In this document: piece by piece, positions 23,416-36,265 of the stretch
Position numbering within the stretch: position 1 is the first letter of the stretch
Layout: each line of letters starts with the position of its first letter
DNA from: Cryptomeria japonica
Taxonomy: Eukaryota > Streptophyta > Pinopsida > Cupressales > Cupressaceae
DNA length: 64,000 nucleotides
Direction of reading: 5' to 3'
NCBI RefSeq assembly: GCF_030272615.1
Contig: NC_081406.1
Location: 173,112,861-173,176,860, forward strand
Translations under genes and position numbers: made by a program
Notes under the pieces: model-generated
Told to the model about the DNA's origin: nothing
Seen by the model: the letters and a program-made list of their open reading frames with translations, nothing else
The model's database searches: none

Positions 23416-23680
23416 CTTTATCTTTCTATCTCTTTATATATGTTGTTCTCCCTCCCCCCCCTCTCTCTATCTTCTTCTCTCTTTCTTTTTCCTTCATTGT
23501 CATTTTGTCCCCCCTCTCTCTCCCCCCCCCCCCTTATTTCTTCCTCTCTGGTTCTCTATCTTTTTCTATTTTTCTCTTTATCTCTCTTTCTCAATCTTTC
23601 TCTTTTCCTCTATTACTTTCTCTTTTTTCTCTATCTCTATTTCCCTCTATATCTTATCTCTATATCTCTCTATGAGGTGG
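23320..23680. repeat. CT, AT and pyrimidine-rich microsatellite tract
   Basis: A (CT)n run at 23,325-23,355 passes directly into (AT)n at 23,355-23,411 and then into an impure CT-rich tract. The long Ser/Leu/Tyr-rich reading frames here are only the translation of the simple repeat. Confidence 0.9.
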
Positions 23681-25258
23681 TAAAATTAGAACTGCACAAA
23701 TTAGATTAATAAAGCCACTAATTTTATGGGGCCATCTCACATTCAATATGAGACTGAATTTGATTGATCCAACCCTAAAAGGAGTGAATATAGATCAAAC
23801 TAATCCTCCTCAAGTTTGAGTTGTAATTGAATTTGAATTACTTGTTTGAATTGTTATGCTAGATCTAGAACAAACAATGACAATTTGACATAAAATAATA
23901 GTAATTTAGTAAGTCACAGATGTTGCGCAGAGTTGTAAAGTTGAATATGAGGATGGGAAATGTATCAAAACCTGTGACAGAAAGCTCAAGTTGAATTTTA
24001 GAGACCAAGAGGTGTGGGGGACCTGGTTCTCTAGATGTCGAATGTACACAACTTGAATCTTTTCTAGATCAAGATGATGCATAAAATCTCCTATTGGAAG
24101 CTCATCAGAAATTCCTGAGACTAGGAGATGTGGGACGACTCGCTCCTTTATTTTTTGTGCCTTTGAAAGCAAGATCTAATTGTTGTCGTTTACTCTGCTA
24201 AATTCTCTACATGTGGCTCCTAGGTCAATTTTTTGCACATAGAAAGAAGGGAATAAGGTTTGTTGATGGGGGTTTGCCTAAGTCAAATCCCAATTTAGAA
24301 ATTAACCTTGAATTGAATTGAAATATGAAATAGAAATTCTGAAGTAAATTTTGGATGATACACCTCAAATCTAAAAGGATTGATGTTTGTTGATGATGTA
24401 ATGCTCTTTGAATGGGATCACAAATGTTGATGCTATAACTTGACAACACATCGAAGAATCAAACATGAACATATGCTTTCATGAGGATTGTTGTGATTTT
24501 CTCTAGGATTCTTGAACAATATGGTGGGATGAAATGTTTCTTTGAATGTTTGAGAGTGCTTGATGATGAATGCTTGTGATGATAAAAATTATGCTAGAAT
24601 TTCTTAGGTTGTTAGATTAGTTAGTTGAAAAAGTATAGGAATAATGCTCTTATAGGGTTCCCATGGTAATTTACCAATAAGGCTAACCTCCAAAGGTAAA
24701 ATTGAGGCACGGGGACCAAAAACCATCAAGGAGAGAAAATGCACCACCTCATTTGAATTAGAGCCTATTTAAGGAGGACCAATGTGTTCTGGGCACCTTG
24801 TTCCATACAAGGGTGCCCCAAGTGCCCTTGTCCTCCCAAAACAAGAAAAACAAGAAGGAAATGAAGATGGCACAATCCCAAGATGGGTTCCACTTAGTCG
24901 TGCAACCATGTGACATCACATTTGAGCTAAAAATGGCCAAAATAGACCTAGGGGAGAACTAGGATGAGCCATGCTAAAGTAGGGGCACACAAACAAAAAA
25001 TTCAAAAAAAGACAATCAAAGTCAAAAGACACACAACAAAGGGTTTAGTACTAAAAATAAAGCCTCCATGTCAAATAGTTGAAGAGACCTTGATAGTCAA
25101 AATATCTCAGCCTCTAATCTCATTATCGAAATACAATTACAAGAACACTAGTGGTTGCATGGAAAGAGTAAGAGCATGCATTGATTGATGAACCATGTTC
25201 CAACAACTAGCAATCTTATGAGCTCACGGCGAGGAGAAAGGAGAGAACATGGACTCTA
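23681..25258. other. Stretch without recognisable gene
   Basis: Short frames of up to 88 codons only, none with family features. It may hold old retroelement sequence, but no motif supports this. Confidence 0.4.
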
Positions 25259-25595
25259 CAGGCTAGCAACCTATGTTTGCTAGGTGATCCATGAGAGAGA
25301 GCAAGAGGAAATGTCGATTCCATGGGCTATAAAATTGTGTTATGCTAGGTGATCCATAGAAACATGAATTCTCATGCGAAAAAAAGTTGTGTTATGTTGT
25401 GTGATCCATGTAGGAAGGAAGAGTCAGAATAGTTTAACAAGTTGTGTTATGCTAGTTCCACTCATCTTGAAAATGCAACACAAGGAGGATTGAAAGGTCT
25501 AGATAGTTGTGTTATGCTAGCCAAACTACCTTAATGAAGTTGGAAAATGAAGATTTGAAAGGTCTAGCAAGTTGTATTATGCTAGTCAACTCATC
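25259..25595. repeat. Degenerate tandem repeat, about 60-bp unit
   Basis: Six units, each with GTTGTGTTATGCTAG or a close variant, start near 25,262, 25,330, 25,386, 25,441, 25,506 and 25,569. The first three are followed by TGATCCATG, the later ones by CAACTCATCC-like sequence. It ends about 70 bp before the CACTA element. Confidence 0.65.
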
Positions 25596-25684
25596 CTTCT
25601 ATATATGTTGTTGTCTAGTTTCAGGAGTTAAGCATCTTGTCAAAGACTTTGGTCTGGCTTCTCTAACTCATTTGGTTGCATTTT

Positions 25685-25985
25685 TTGATGAACATTTCTG
25701 ACGAACTATAGGATTTATTTCATTTTGTCCGATCTTAGGAGGCAGTTTGCGTCAAAATTGGTTTTTTTTAAAAATCTTGCCCGATGTTCGTCAGAATTCT
25801 GATGAAACCAAATGTCGTCGAAATCTTGCCCGACGTTCGTCAGATTTTAGGAGGCAATTTGTGTCAATTATTATTATTTTTTAATCTTGTCCGATTTTCA
25901 TTGGAATTTCGATGAAACCAACTGTCATCGGAATCTTGCCCGACATTTGTCGGAATTCCGACGTAAAAGAAGAAAGTGAAAAAGA
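25685..25985. repeat. Left subterminal repeats of the CACTA element
   Basis: Repeated units around CTTGCCCGACRTTCGTCRG, each followed by GAATTCTGATG or a variant. Arrays like this bind transposase in known En/Spm elements. Matching units of the type TCGTCGGAATTCCGACGA occur at 41,300-41,880. Confidence 0.7.
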
Positions 25986-26129
25986 AAAAAAAATCATGCA
26001 CACAGTGTTTTTCATACTTGCGACATCGTTTTGCTTGGTTTGTGAAGGTTATAGACTGAATTTTCCATAGCCCAATTTGTTTGCTTGTGGAAAAAAATCA
26101 TGTTAGATAATATGAGCGAAGATCAAAAT

Positions 26130-29100
26130 AAGGAGCAATTGCTAGATTGTGGTCTAGTTTGAAAAGAAAAGGTGATGGGAAATGTTATTGTCCCTGGAAA
26201 AATTGTAAGGGCTTAAAGACAATAAGACTTTTAATAACAACAACTAAGAAAAATTGTAGGCAGCATGGTCACATCGAAGGAGGGCATGATTATCGTCCAT
26301 TGGTAAGTTGTTCATTATATATGTTTATATTGATTGCATTTGTAAATGTTTATATCATTTTAACAATTTATATACATAAAAAATCACTTGTTAATGAGAT
26401 GATGATCATGGTTTATTTATGTTTATCATTTTTATATAGGTGGGGCGCCTTAGGGCACATGGCATGGACTACCATGACTCTAAGAATGTGGTTTTCCAAG
26501 TGGAGGAACATGGAGGTGTGAATATCGAAGCTGAAGATAATGATCCTATGGAAGAAGATGATCATGTGCCAGAAAACACAGTTGAAGATGATGGTACAAA
26601 TACATTGATCCATGACACATTTAGTACTGGCGCAACCGATCATGAAGATCAAGATGACTTTGATGTTGTTCATGATTTACCTATACTTGAGAAGGCATAT
26701 GAGCCCCTTTACGAAGGCTCCCAAACAAATCTTCTCTCTATTGTATTTTTGTTGGTGAAATTGAAGGTTATGAATGGTTTATCCAACATAACAATCTCAT
26801 GTATGTTAAGGTATGTCATATATGTCATCTTTTTTCATCTATTTTTGTTGTTATTTCATCACTAGTAAATAAAAGGTGAAATATGTACCATTAATATTCT
26901 TTATATTAACAAATTATTTTTTTTGTTCTAGATTGATAGGTGATTTTTTGTTACCAACATCAAATATTCTACCTCACTCATATCGAGAATTATCTTCCAT
27001 TATGAAATATATTGGAATCGAGTATCAAACAATATATGCATGTCCTAATGATCATATTATATATCATAAAGAACATGAATTTGCAACAGAATGCTCTGAA
27101 TGCCATATCACTAGATATCGAATAGATCGACTAACAAAAAAGATGCCTCGCAAGGTTATTAGTTATATTCCCATTATTCCACATTTGCAACGATTATTTA
27201 GGTGTGAAAGCTTGGCGCCATTTATGGATTACCATGCACGCAATAGAAGTCGAGATGACATTCTTTGAATGCTTGCAGATGGTTCTGCATTTATAGACAT
27301 AGAGGAAAAATGACCACACTTTAAAGAAGAACCTCGTAATCTCAGGCTTTCATTGACAACAGATGATGTCAATCCATTTGGAGAGATGAGATCTATTTAC
27401 TCGGTGTGGCCTGTTTTTGTTATCAACAATAACATTCCTCCATGGATGTCAATAAAGAGGGAGCACATAATGTTGGCAATGATTGTTCCAGGTATTTTTT
27501 TTCATTTAATAGTCATGTACATTAAATTATATATATTGCAGTAAAATGGTTGTAATAATTATGTAATATTTTTGTTCATTCAACTAGGTAAGTACTAAGT
27601 TAAAGATATGAATGTATATATTGAGCCTCTTATCAACGAGTTGTTGGAGTTATGGAATGGTGTCACTATGTATGACGTCTCTTTGCCAATAGGACAAAGA
27701 CAATTTCAATTCAATGCAATGCTTGTATAAACAATTCATGATGCCCCAGGGCTAACACATTTTTGTGGTGTGTTATAATGTTCAACTTGCACACTTTAAT
27801 AATGTTTAATTTTTTAAAGTATAAATCATGCATTTTTTAAATAATGCATTTAATATATATAATTATAAAAATTAACATATTTAATCCAATTATACATGAT
27901 CTTGCAGGTCTTCAAACAAAGGGAAAATTTGCATGACCAGTTTGTGGTCCAAAGATGAAATCTCGTCATTCAACAAGATTAGGAAAGCAGGTGTTTGATG
28001 AATATAGGCACTTATTCCACAAAAATCATAAGTATTGAACTACCGAAAAACATCTTTTCAATGGGAAAGAAGAGACTACATCAAAACCACGAAGAATGAC
28101 ACCTCGCCTATGGAAGTTAGAATATAATAGAATTAATCATCAAGGTAATGTCATTTAATCTAATTTTTTATCTATCATATATGATATGTTTGGAATTTAT
28201 ATTTTTATATTGTGTTTTGTTCATGATATAATTGATGATGATTGTCATTGTTAACTTTTTAAACTTATATGCTTCATGAAGGTCGTCAAGGCATTAATTA
28301 CCACCTTCCAAAGGGACTAAAAAGTTATCCCAGACAATTTAGTAGGTTTCCCTACTATGAGAAGCTAAAAATTGTGCATTTGTTTGATACGATGCATATT
28401 GGAAAGAATGTAACAAAGACATTATGGAAAATATTGGATGGAAGGTGTGACAAAGAAAAAATTGTCAAAATTTTTAGTGACATTCAGGAATCCAATCATG
28501 CAATGAAAAATGTCATTCAATTAAATAGCAATGGAGAACAAATTAATATAAGTGTCATTCCTTAGTTATTAATGGAGCAGCAAAGCAATGCTATAAAATA
28601 GGTCATACAAAAAAATTCGTTTTCCCATAGGATCTGCTACTAACATAAACAATCTCATAACAAAGAAAAGTGAATTTGGGCCAAGGATGAAAACGCATGA
28701 TTGGCATACCTTCATTAAGGTAATTCATGTTCTTGTATATTTTCTATATATTTGTATACTGCATGTACTTTTCATTGTATTATGTTTAGTACTACTTTCA
28801 AAAAAAAACAATGAAAGGATCATTTTATAATTGTTGCATTACGTTCTACCTCTATCTCTCCCAGACCACTTCGACAATAATGTCAAGCAAGCTATATATG
28901 ATCTTGGAAAATAGATGAGGTAAGTAGTGTTATTTGTTCAATTTGTTGTATAGATATTATTGTTGCTATTTGTTTTACTTGTTATGTAATATATTATATA
29001 TTATTTTGTTAAGTCTTGTTAAAATATTTGTGTCTTGAATCACTTGTAGATGGTTGTCATCTAAAGAAATTCATAAAGAAGATATAAAATATTGGAAGAC

Positions 29101-30054
29101 AAAAATTCCTCATCTAATGTGTAAAATGAAAAAGTGTCTACCTTCGACATTTTTCAATGCACAAGAACACTACCCCATACACCAAGTTGAGGAGATTGAA
29201 TTATGTGGACTTGTACACACAAGGTCAATGTGGATGGTTGAGAGGCACTTGAAATTTTTGAAGGCTTTGGTTTGACAAAGAGCACATCCTGAGGGATCTA
29301 TGGTGGATGGATATATGGTATACTAGACTATGGTGTACATTACTGAATATGTTCCTAAGTTTGCGGAAAAGATCCATGTAGATCGCATTTGGGATCCCAA
29401 CTCCATTAACAGATTTGAAGGGGAGTACGCAATGGGGAAAGGTAGATTGAGGAAAGTAAGAGGTAATTTTTGGATGTTCATGGACATTAATCTTAATACA
29501 TTTTATATTTGGTTTTTATATATATTGTAGTTAATTAATTCTTAATCTTCAATATACATCATTTGTAAATTTCTATTTATTTTTTCTATAGTTGCTCGAG
29601 AGTGGGATGCACTACATTTGTATGTCGCAAACAATCTTGATTGGATGATGGTATGGATTGAACGATGTCAAAAATCTAGTTGCACATTAACATGGGAAGG
29701 TGTGGCTTCATTGGTTAAAGAAGCTCATTGTAATGGAGATTCCAATGTTAAACCAAGGGAAATTGACTGACATATGGTTTAAGAGATAAACAGATACGTA
29801 TAAATATATTAATCACCCATATTATTTTATTTTTTTCAATTGTAATGATGTATATATATGTTATTTTTTGCATACATTCGACCAAGAATAAATATGTTTA
29901 TCAACTAGCAATGCAATAATTTTTACATGTTTGACATATTGCAGGTGAAACGCCACAAGGCTATGTGATGCAATGGTCATAAATTTCACACCAAAAAGTT
30001 GGAGGACATGAAGAAAACTTGTGATTCTAGGAAAACTGCAGTATTTTAGGTGAC
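26130..30054 (+). pseudogene. TNP2-like CACTA transposase, intron-bearing and decayed, N-terminal and central parts
   Basis: Exon-like blocks in order: a Cys-rich N-terminal block (CYCPWKNC, NCRQHGHIEGGHDYRPL) ending in GTAAGT at 26,302; an acidic block (26,440-26,815) with EKAYEPLYEGS; a block with LPHSYRELSSIMKYIGIEY, ACPNDHIIYHKEHE and CSECHITRYR plus LQRLF (26,940-27,240); NPFGEMRSIYSVWPV with NNIPPWM (27,353-27,490); PLINELLELWNGV (27,610-27,725); a Cys block and WKLEYNRINHQG (27,905-28,145); HLFDTMHIGKNV (28,269-28,565); and the block with CGLVHTRSMWMVERHLKFLKALV (29,050-29,275). These match the known order of plant TNP2 proteins, including the MHIEKN-like and MWPIERxLK-like signatures. 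Scattered stops show that it is dead. The frame is cut at 30,055 by the insertion and resumes at 35,642. Confidence 0.8.
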
Positions 30055-30927
30055 TAATAGGTAAGTGCACAAAGATGGTGGTAAAAAAGGGGGGTATAAG
30101 TGGACACTTTTTTCCTGAAATCAGGTGAACCTAAACTTGGCGGCAAAATTTGAAAGTCATCTACTCAAGATATGAAGATAATCAAAGAACAAATAATATA
30201 GTACTTTGAATCTAGTTTCTAAACTACTAATGTTTTTCAAAATTGGATAAGATTAAGGGGGTCAAATCCTTCGCGCACGAAAAATAGACCCTAATTTTTT
30301 CATAAAAACATAACATAGTGTCTGACGTGCACATCAAAAAAGTCATAGTTAGATTTAGTATTTTCGGAAATCCTTCGGTAGAAAGATAGTTAAGAGTGAG
30401 CAATAGAAGATGTGTATTTTTTTGTAATTTTTTGTTGAGTATTTTCTTTTTTATGATTTTTTCAATCGATCACATCCTGAAAATTAGGTATCTGTTCGTG
30501 CGCAAAGCATAAGTTGCACTGAAAAAATCAAAAATACAATTTTTTTCCTTAAATTGTAAAGAATCAACTACACTACAATAATATATAAAGTTTTTAAAAT
30601 TTGGATAAGTATATCAAAAGTTATTAAAAAAATGGTGCACGTATGTTTGTGAGAACTATGGAGACACTAGTAGAATAAATTCAATAATAATTGTTATTGT
30701 TGTTCAAATTTAAAAAATATTATATGGTTAGAAAGCTTAGAAGATGGGTGAAAATATGGTGGCAATTTTAGAAATACCCACTTGATGAAGTGTAAACTTG
30801 ATGATGACAAATTTGAGAAACCAAGTTGATAAAATAAAACATGTCAAAAAGGAGGGAAATGGAGGGAAATCAAACTTCCAAACCGTAGCTTTGTCATCTA
30901 GGCCTATTTCCAAGGCTAACCAGTCAA

Positions 30928-31090
30928 AAGCGCATACGGGGTACCTATGGTATAAAAAGAATGCATGGGGTACTTATGGTGTAAGAAGCATGTACGCTCT
31001 ATCTTAACTATAAAAAGTGCGTATGCGCTATTTTTACTATAAAAAGAGTGTATGCACTATTTTTACTATAAATAGTGCATACACGCTATG
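30928..31090. repeat. Subterminal repeats of element 1, left side
   Basis: About six units built on GTATGCGCTATTTTTACTAT or GGGGTACTTATGGT, spaced 25-33 bp. GCGTATGCGC is close to a palindrome. Related words (CGCGTATGAGG, CGTGTATGGGG) occur near the right end at 35,450-35,560. Confidence 0.55.
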
Positions 31091-31149
31091 TTTGTTTATA
31101 TTTTGGGAGTGTATAATATGCTATTGTATATATAATATGTGATACATAC

Positions 31150-31181
<32 letters not shown>

Positions 31182-31265
31182 TATATATCTATTATATATA
31201 TATATGTATATAATAATTTATAATATATTAAGTATATATATACACACATATGTGTGTATGTATGT

Positions 31266-31358
31266 GTATTGTCTCCCTCTCTCCCCCTCTCTCTCTCCCT
31301 CTCCCTCTCCCTCCCTCTCCCTCTCTCCCCTTCTCCCTTCCTCCATACCCCATCCCTC

Positions 31359-31454
<96 letters not shown>

Positions 31455-31556
31455 ATTCTCTTCCTCTCCCTCTGTCCCTCTCTTTCCCTCCCTCCCCTCT
31501 CTCTTTCTCTTCCTCTCCCTCCCTCCCTCCCTCCCCTCTCTCTTCCTCTCCCTCCA
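31266..31556. repeat. CT-rich tract with a pure (CT)n core of about 88 bp
   Basis: Uninterrupted CT dinucleotides run from about 31,364 to 31,452, inside impure pyrimidine DNA. All long frames here are translations of the repeat. Confidence 0.95.
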
Positions 31557-31719
31557 ATGTATGTATATTTTGTTTTCATATAGATGAGGTGATAAGAAGA
31601 TTGACAACGTGGTCGTATTTTTTAAATTTTTTTAAAGAAGATAGGATATAAAGTGTAACATTTTAAGAAGATGAACATATTGGTTTCTTTGGGTCGTGTG
31701 GATGTATTGGTTGGATAAT

Positions 31720-33004
31720 CTTTATGGGTTGTATGGTGTACTAAGGGGTCATATGGTGTCTTATGACCCCTTAGGACTCCATATGATGTCGTTATGGGTT
31801 GTATGGTGTCTTAAAGGGTCATTTGGTGTTCTATGACCCCTTAGGACACCATATGACCCCTTAGGTGTCATTAGAGGTCATATTATTTCCTAAGAGGTCA
31901 TATGTTGTCCTATGACTCCTTAGGACACCATATGACCCCTTAAGACACCATACGACCCATAACAACACCATATGGTGTCTTAAGGGGTCATAGGATGCCA
32001 TATGACCCCTCAAGACACCATAAAACCCATAACAACACCATATGGTGTCCTAAATGGTCATATGGTGTTCTATGACCCCTTAGGACACTATTTGGTGTCA
32101 TTATAGGTCTTATGGTGTGATAAGGGATCATATAGTGTACTATTACCCCTTAGGACACCCTATGACCCCTTAGATGTTGTTAGGGGTCATATTGTGTTCT
32201 AAAGATCATATGGTGTCCTATGACCCCTTAGGATGCAATATGGTGTTGTTATGTGTCTTATGATGTCCTTTGACCCCTTAGGACACCATATGGTGTCGTT
32301 AGGAGTCATATGGTGTCCTAAGGGGTCATATAGTCTCCCACGACCCCTTAGGACACCATTTGACCCCTTAGGAATCCATATGGTGTCATTATGGGTCGTA
32401 TGGTGTCCTAAGAGGTCATATAGTGTTTTATGACCCCTTAGGACACCATTTGGTGTCATTATGGGTCATATGGTGTGCTATGACCCTAAGGACTCCATAT
32501 GACCTCTTATGTGTCGTTATGGGTCATATGGTGTCCTAAGGAGTCATATGGTGTCCTATGATCCCTTAGGACACATGCATGGATCCCTAGGATACCATAT
32601 GACCCCTAATAATACCATATAACATGAAAAAACACAAAAGGATGCCATATGATCCCTAAGAATACCATATGCCATGAAAAAACACAAAATGGTGTCCTCC
32701 AAGTTCAGGTTCTCCTACAACCCCTCAGGACACCATTTACCCCCTTAAGACTCCATATGGTGCCATTATGGGTCATAAGGTTTCCTAAGAGGTCATATAG
32801 TGTTCTATAACCCTTTAGGACACCATTTGGTGTCATTATGAGTCGTATGGTGTGCTAATGGGTCATATGGTGTCCTATGACCCCTTAGGACTCCATATGA
32901 CCTCTTATGTGTCCTTATGGGTCATATGGTGTCCTATGACCCCTTAGGACACATGCATGGATCCCTAGGATACCATATGACCCCTAAGAATACCATATGA
33001 CCCT
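31720..33004. repeat. Palindrome-rich minisatellite (CATATGGTGTCC family)
   Basis: About 1.3 kb made of the words GGTCATATGGTGTCC and their reverse complement GGACACCATATGACC, alternating with CCTTAGGAC and TAAGGGGTCAT. Both orientations follow each other, so many local hairpins are possible. Diverged longer copies (for example 32,385-32,580 and 32,765-32,960) suggest secondary amplification. Confidence 0.9.
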
Positions 33005-33062
33005 AGAGAGGGAGAGAGGGGGATGAGAGGGAGGAAATGGGAGAGATATACACCTAAGAGAG

Positions 33063-33112
<50 letters not shown>

Positions 33113-34597
33113 GGAGAGAAAGAGATACCTAAGTGGTGGAGGGAGGGAAGGTGAGAGAGAGAAAGAGAGGGTGAGAGATAGAGAGAGTCTGAGTGAGAGG
33201 GAGGAAGGGATGGAAGGAGAGTACAAGAGACTAGAGAGAGAGAGGTGCGAAAAGAGGGAGAGAGTGAGAAAGAGAGGTAATGATAAAGGGAGAGAGGGAG
33301 AAAATGCGAGAGAGATACACCTGAGAGAAGGGGAGAGAGAGAGAGAGAGGGAGATATAAGAGGTGGATAGAGGGATTGGGAGAGAAAGAGAGACCTAAGA
33401 GGTGGAGGGAGGGAAGGTGAGAGAGAGAAAGAGAGGGTGCAAGATAGAGAGAGTTTGAGTGAGAGGGAGGAAGGGATGGAAGGAGATTACAAGAGACTAC
33501 AGAGAGAGAGGTGTGAAGAGAGGGAGAGAGTAAGAAAGAGAGGTAATGAGAAAGGGAAAGAGGGAGGGGGAGGAGAGAGGGAGAGAATGAGAGAGAGATA
33601 CACCTGAGAGAAGGGGATAGTGAGATAGAGAGAAAGAGGATGAGAGGGAGAGACTTCAGAGATAAAAAATGGGAGAGAGAGAGAGAGAGAGAGAGAGACA
33701 CTTGAGTGAAAGATAGAAAGGGAGGGGGGGAGGTAGGGAGAGAGTGGGAAAGAAATACACTTGATAGAGGAGGAAAATGAGATAGAGAGATAGAGGAAGA
33801 GAGGGAGAGAGACTTAAGAGAGAAAGAATGAGAGAGAGAGAGAGAGGTTGATAGCCAGAGACTTGATAAAGAGAAGGAGAGAGAATTGAGAGAGAGAAAT
33901 GGAGTGAGAGGGGGGAGAGAAAGAGAGTTAGAGGGAAAGAAATACTTGACAAAGGAAGAGAAAGCGAGGGGGAGGGAGAGGGAGAGAGTGAGAGAGAGAG
34001 AGAGACACTGAAGAGAGGGGGGGAGAGTGAGAGATAGAGATATTTGAGAGAGGGAGAGAAAGAGAGGGATAGATGAAAGAGAGAAAGAGGGTGAGGGAGA
34101 TGAGAAAGAGAGGTAATGATAAAGGGAGAGAGGGAGAGAATGTGAGAGAGATACACCTAAGAGAAGGGGAGAGTGAGATAGAGAGAAAGAGGATGAGAGG
34201 GAGATACTTTAGAGATAGATAGAGAGAGAGAGAGAGAGAAGAGGTGGATAGAGGGATTGGGAGAGAAAGAGAGACCTAAGAGGTGGAGGGAGAGAAGGTG
34301 AGAGAGATAGAAAGAGAGGGTACAAAATTGAGAGAGTTTGAGTGAGAGGGAGGAAGGGATGGAAGGAGATTACAAGAGACTAGAGAGAGAGAGGTGTGAA
34401 GAGAGGGAGAGAGTGAGAAAGAGAGGTAATGAGAAAGGGAGAGAGGGAGAGAATGAGAGAGAGATGCACTTGAGAGAAGGAGACAGTGAGATAGAGAGAA
34501 AGAGGATGAGAGGGAGAGATAAAGAGATAAAGAGAGAGAGAGAGAAAGAGGATACACTTGATAGAGGAGGAAAATGAGATAGAGAGATAGAAGAAAA

Positions 34598-34638
<41 letters not shown>

Positions 34639-34763
34639 CTTGAGTGAAAAATAGAAAGGGAGGGGGTAGGTAGGGAGAGAGTGGGAAAGAGATACACTTG
34701 ACAGAGGAGGAAAATGAGATAGAGAGACAGAGGAAGAGAGGGAGAGAGACTTAAGAGTTAAAG

Positions 34764-34797
<34 letters not shown>

Positions 34798-35200
34798 TGA
34801 TAGCCAGAGACTTGATAAAGAGAAGGAGAGAGACTTGAGAGAGAGAAATGGAGTGAGGGGGGAGAGAAAGAGAGTTAGAGAGAAAGAAATACTTGACAAA
34901 GGAAGAGAAAGTGAGGGGGAGGGAGAGGGAGAGAATGAGAGAGAGAGACACTGAAGAGAGGGGGGGAGAGTGAGAGATAGAGATATTTGAGAGAGGGAGA
35001 GAAAGAGAGGGATGGATGAAAGAGAGAAAGAGGGTGAGGGAGATGAGAAAGAGAGGGAGAGATACCCAAGATAGGGAAGAATGTAGAGAGGGAGAGATAC
35101 CCAAGAGAGGGAAGAAAGTAGAGATGGAGATGCCTAAGAGACAAAAAGGTAGGGGTTAAGGAAGAGAGAGGGGGAATGTAGGGAAGAGATGAGAGAGATA
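33003..35200. repeat. GA-rich block of element 1 with 0.27- to 0.95-kb higher-order repeats
   Basis: Almost pure purine on the plus strand for 2.2 kb. A recognisable sub-block (GGATTGGGAGAGAAAGAGA and then GGAAGGGATGGAAGGAGA) starts near 33,108, 33,373 and 34,255. Another (TTGATAGCCAGAGACTTGAT) lies near 33,846 and 34,796. Related blocks occur in element 2 near 49,180-49,350. No real reading frames. Confidence 0.9.
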
Positions 35201-35637
35201 ATGTTGATATGAGCATGCTGATTAGTGAAATTTGAATAAGTCTGAAATTTATAAGAATACTCAAAAAACTAGAATTTGCATTGTAACTCTTAGAGATTTA
35301 GAACCACTCTCAAACATCCTGACAATATATACATAAAATAAAAATTAAAGTATATTCTTATACTTAAATGTTATATTTTATGTATATATCCTATCGAAAA
35401 ACCTAATGGAATGCTAAATGAATTGCATTTTATAAACTGACAAACGCGTATGAGGTTTTAGTTTTTAAACTGTGTACGTGGTTACTATACTTTAAACCCC
35501 ATATGTGGTTTAGCTTTAGTTAGGCTCGGAAAAATGAGCCTAAACGTGTATGGGGTTCTTTAAATTTGAAATTCCCCATGCACGTGTTTTTTTTGGGTGT
35601 GTCCACTTTTCTGACCACCATCTTTGTGCACTTACCC

Positions 35638-36182
35638 TAATGTTTCATGTAGAAGTGACATACATCCTCAAGTCTCAAAAAATCGATACTATGGGATTTT
35701 GGATGATATACTTGAGTGTGACTTTGGGTCGTTCAAATTAGTTATTTTCATCGTCCAATGGTACACGCTACGATTGAATGAAAATGATCCTCACAGAACT
35801 GTTATTGAACATGATAATGGATTTACAATGGTCAATACAAGGTCATTTGAGTGAGATGGAAATGAGCCCTATGTTCTTCCAAACCAATGTGAGCAGGTAT
35901 TTTACTCAGAGGTTCCACATAAACTGGGTTTATCATTTCTTGTTATACATGATCCTAGAGGAAGGACGATAAAGTATAATGTCATGGAAGAAGAAGATAC
36001 AAAAGAATTAGAAGATGATGTACATGATGATCAGGATCAACAGTTAGTTGATGATGTGCCCGATGAAGATGTCGAAGAAGAGGAACAAGATCACGATGAT
36101 GTAAGAGTTGATGTTCATGATGATGATGATGATGATATTAATGATGATGATGATGATATCAATGATGATGATGATGATATCA

Positions 36183-36265
<83 letters not shown>

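Larger units (their letters stand above)
30059..35637. mobile_element. Unclassified TIR element 1 (5.58 kb), inserted into the CACTA transposase
   Basis: The left end reads AGGTAAGTGCACAAAGATGG; the reverse complement of the right end reads GGGTAAGTGCACAAAGATGG. The match extends through GTGGT to a GTGGACAC block. It is flanked by TAAT on both sides (30,055-30,058 and 35,638-35,641). Removing the insert and one TAAT restores an uninterrupted transposase frame across the site. The interior has no convincing protein gene. It contains subterminal repeats, a CT tract (31,266-31,556), a palindromic minisatellite (31,720-33,004), a 2.2-kb GA-rich block (33,003-35,200) and a 140-bp block shared with element 2 (35,195-35,335). 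It is probably non-autonomous. The 4-bp duplication excludes typical hAT, MULE and CACTA; I cannot assign a superfamily. Confidence 0.8.

Noticed and set aside
23906-24172. 88-codon minus-strand frame as a possible small protein
   Set aside because: No homology that I recognise, no conserved pattern and no transcript-like context.
31181-31651. Overlapping Arg/Glu-rich and Ser/Leu-rich frames on both strands
   Set aside because: Products of the (CT)n tract; all frames of a dinucleotide repeat stay open.
31720-33004. CRISPR-like regular repeat array
   Set aside because: The context is a plant genome, the repeats vary in length, occur in both orientations and have no unique spacers of constant size.
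33231-35264. Minus-strand Ser/Leu-rich frames of up to 207 codons
   Set aside because: Purine-rich repeat block of element 1; no protein feature.
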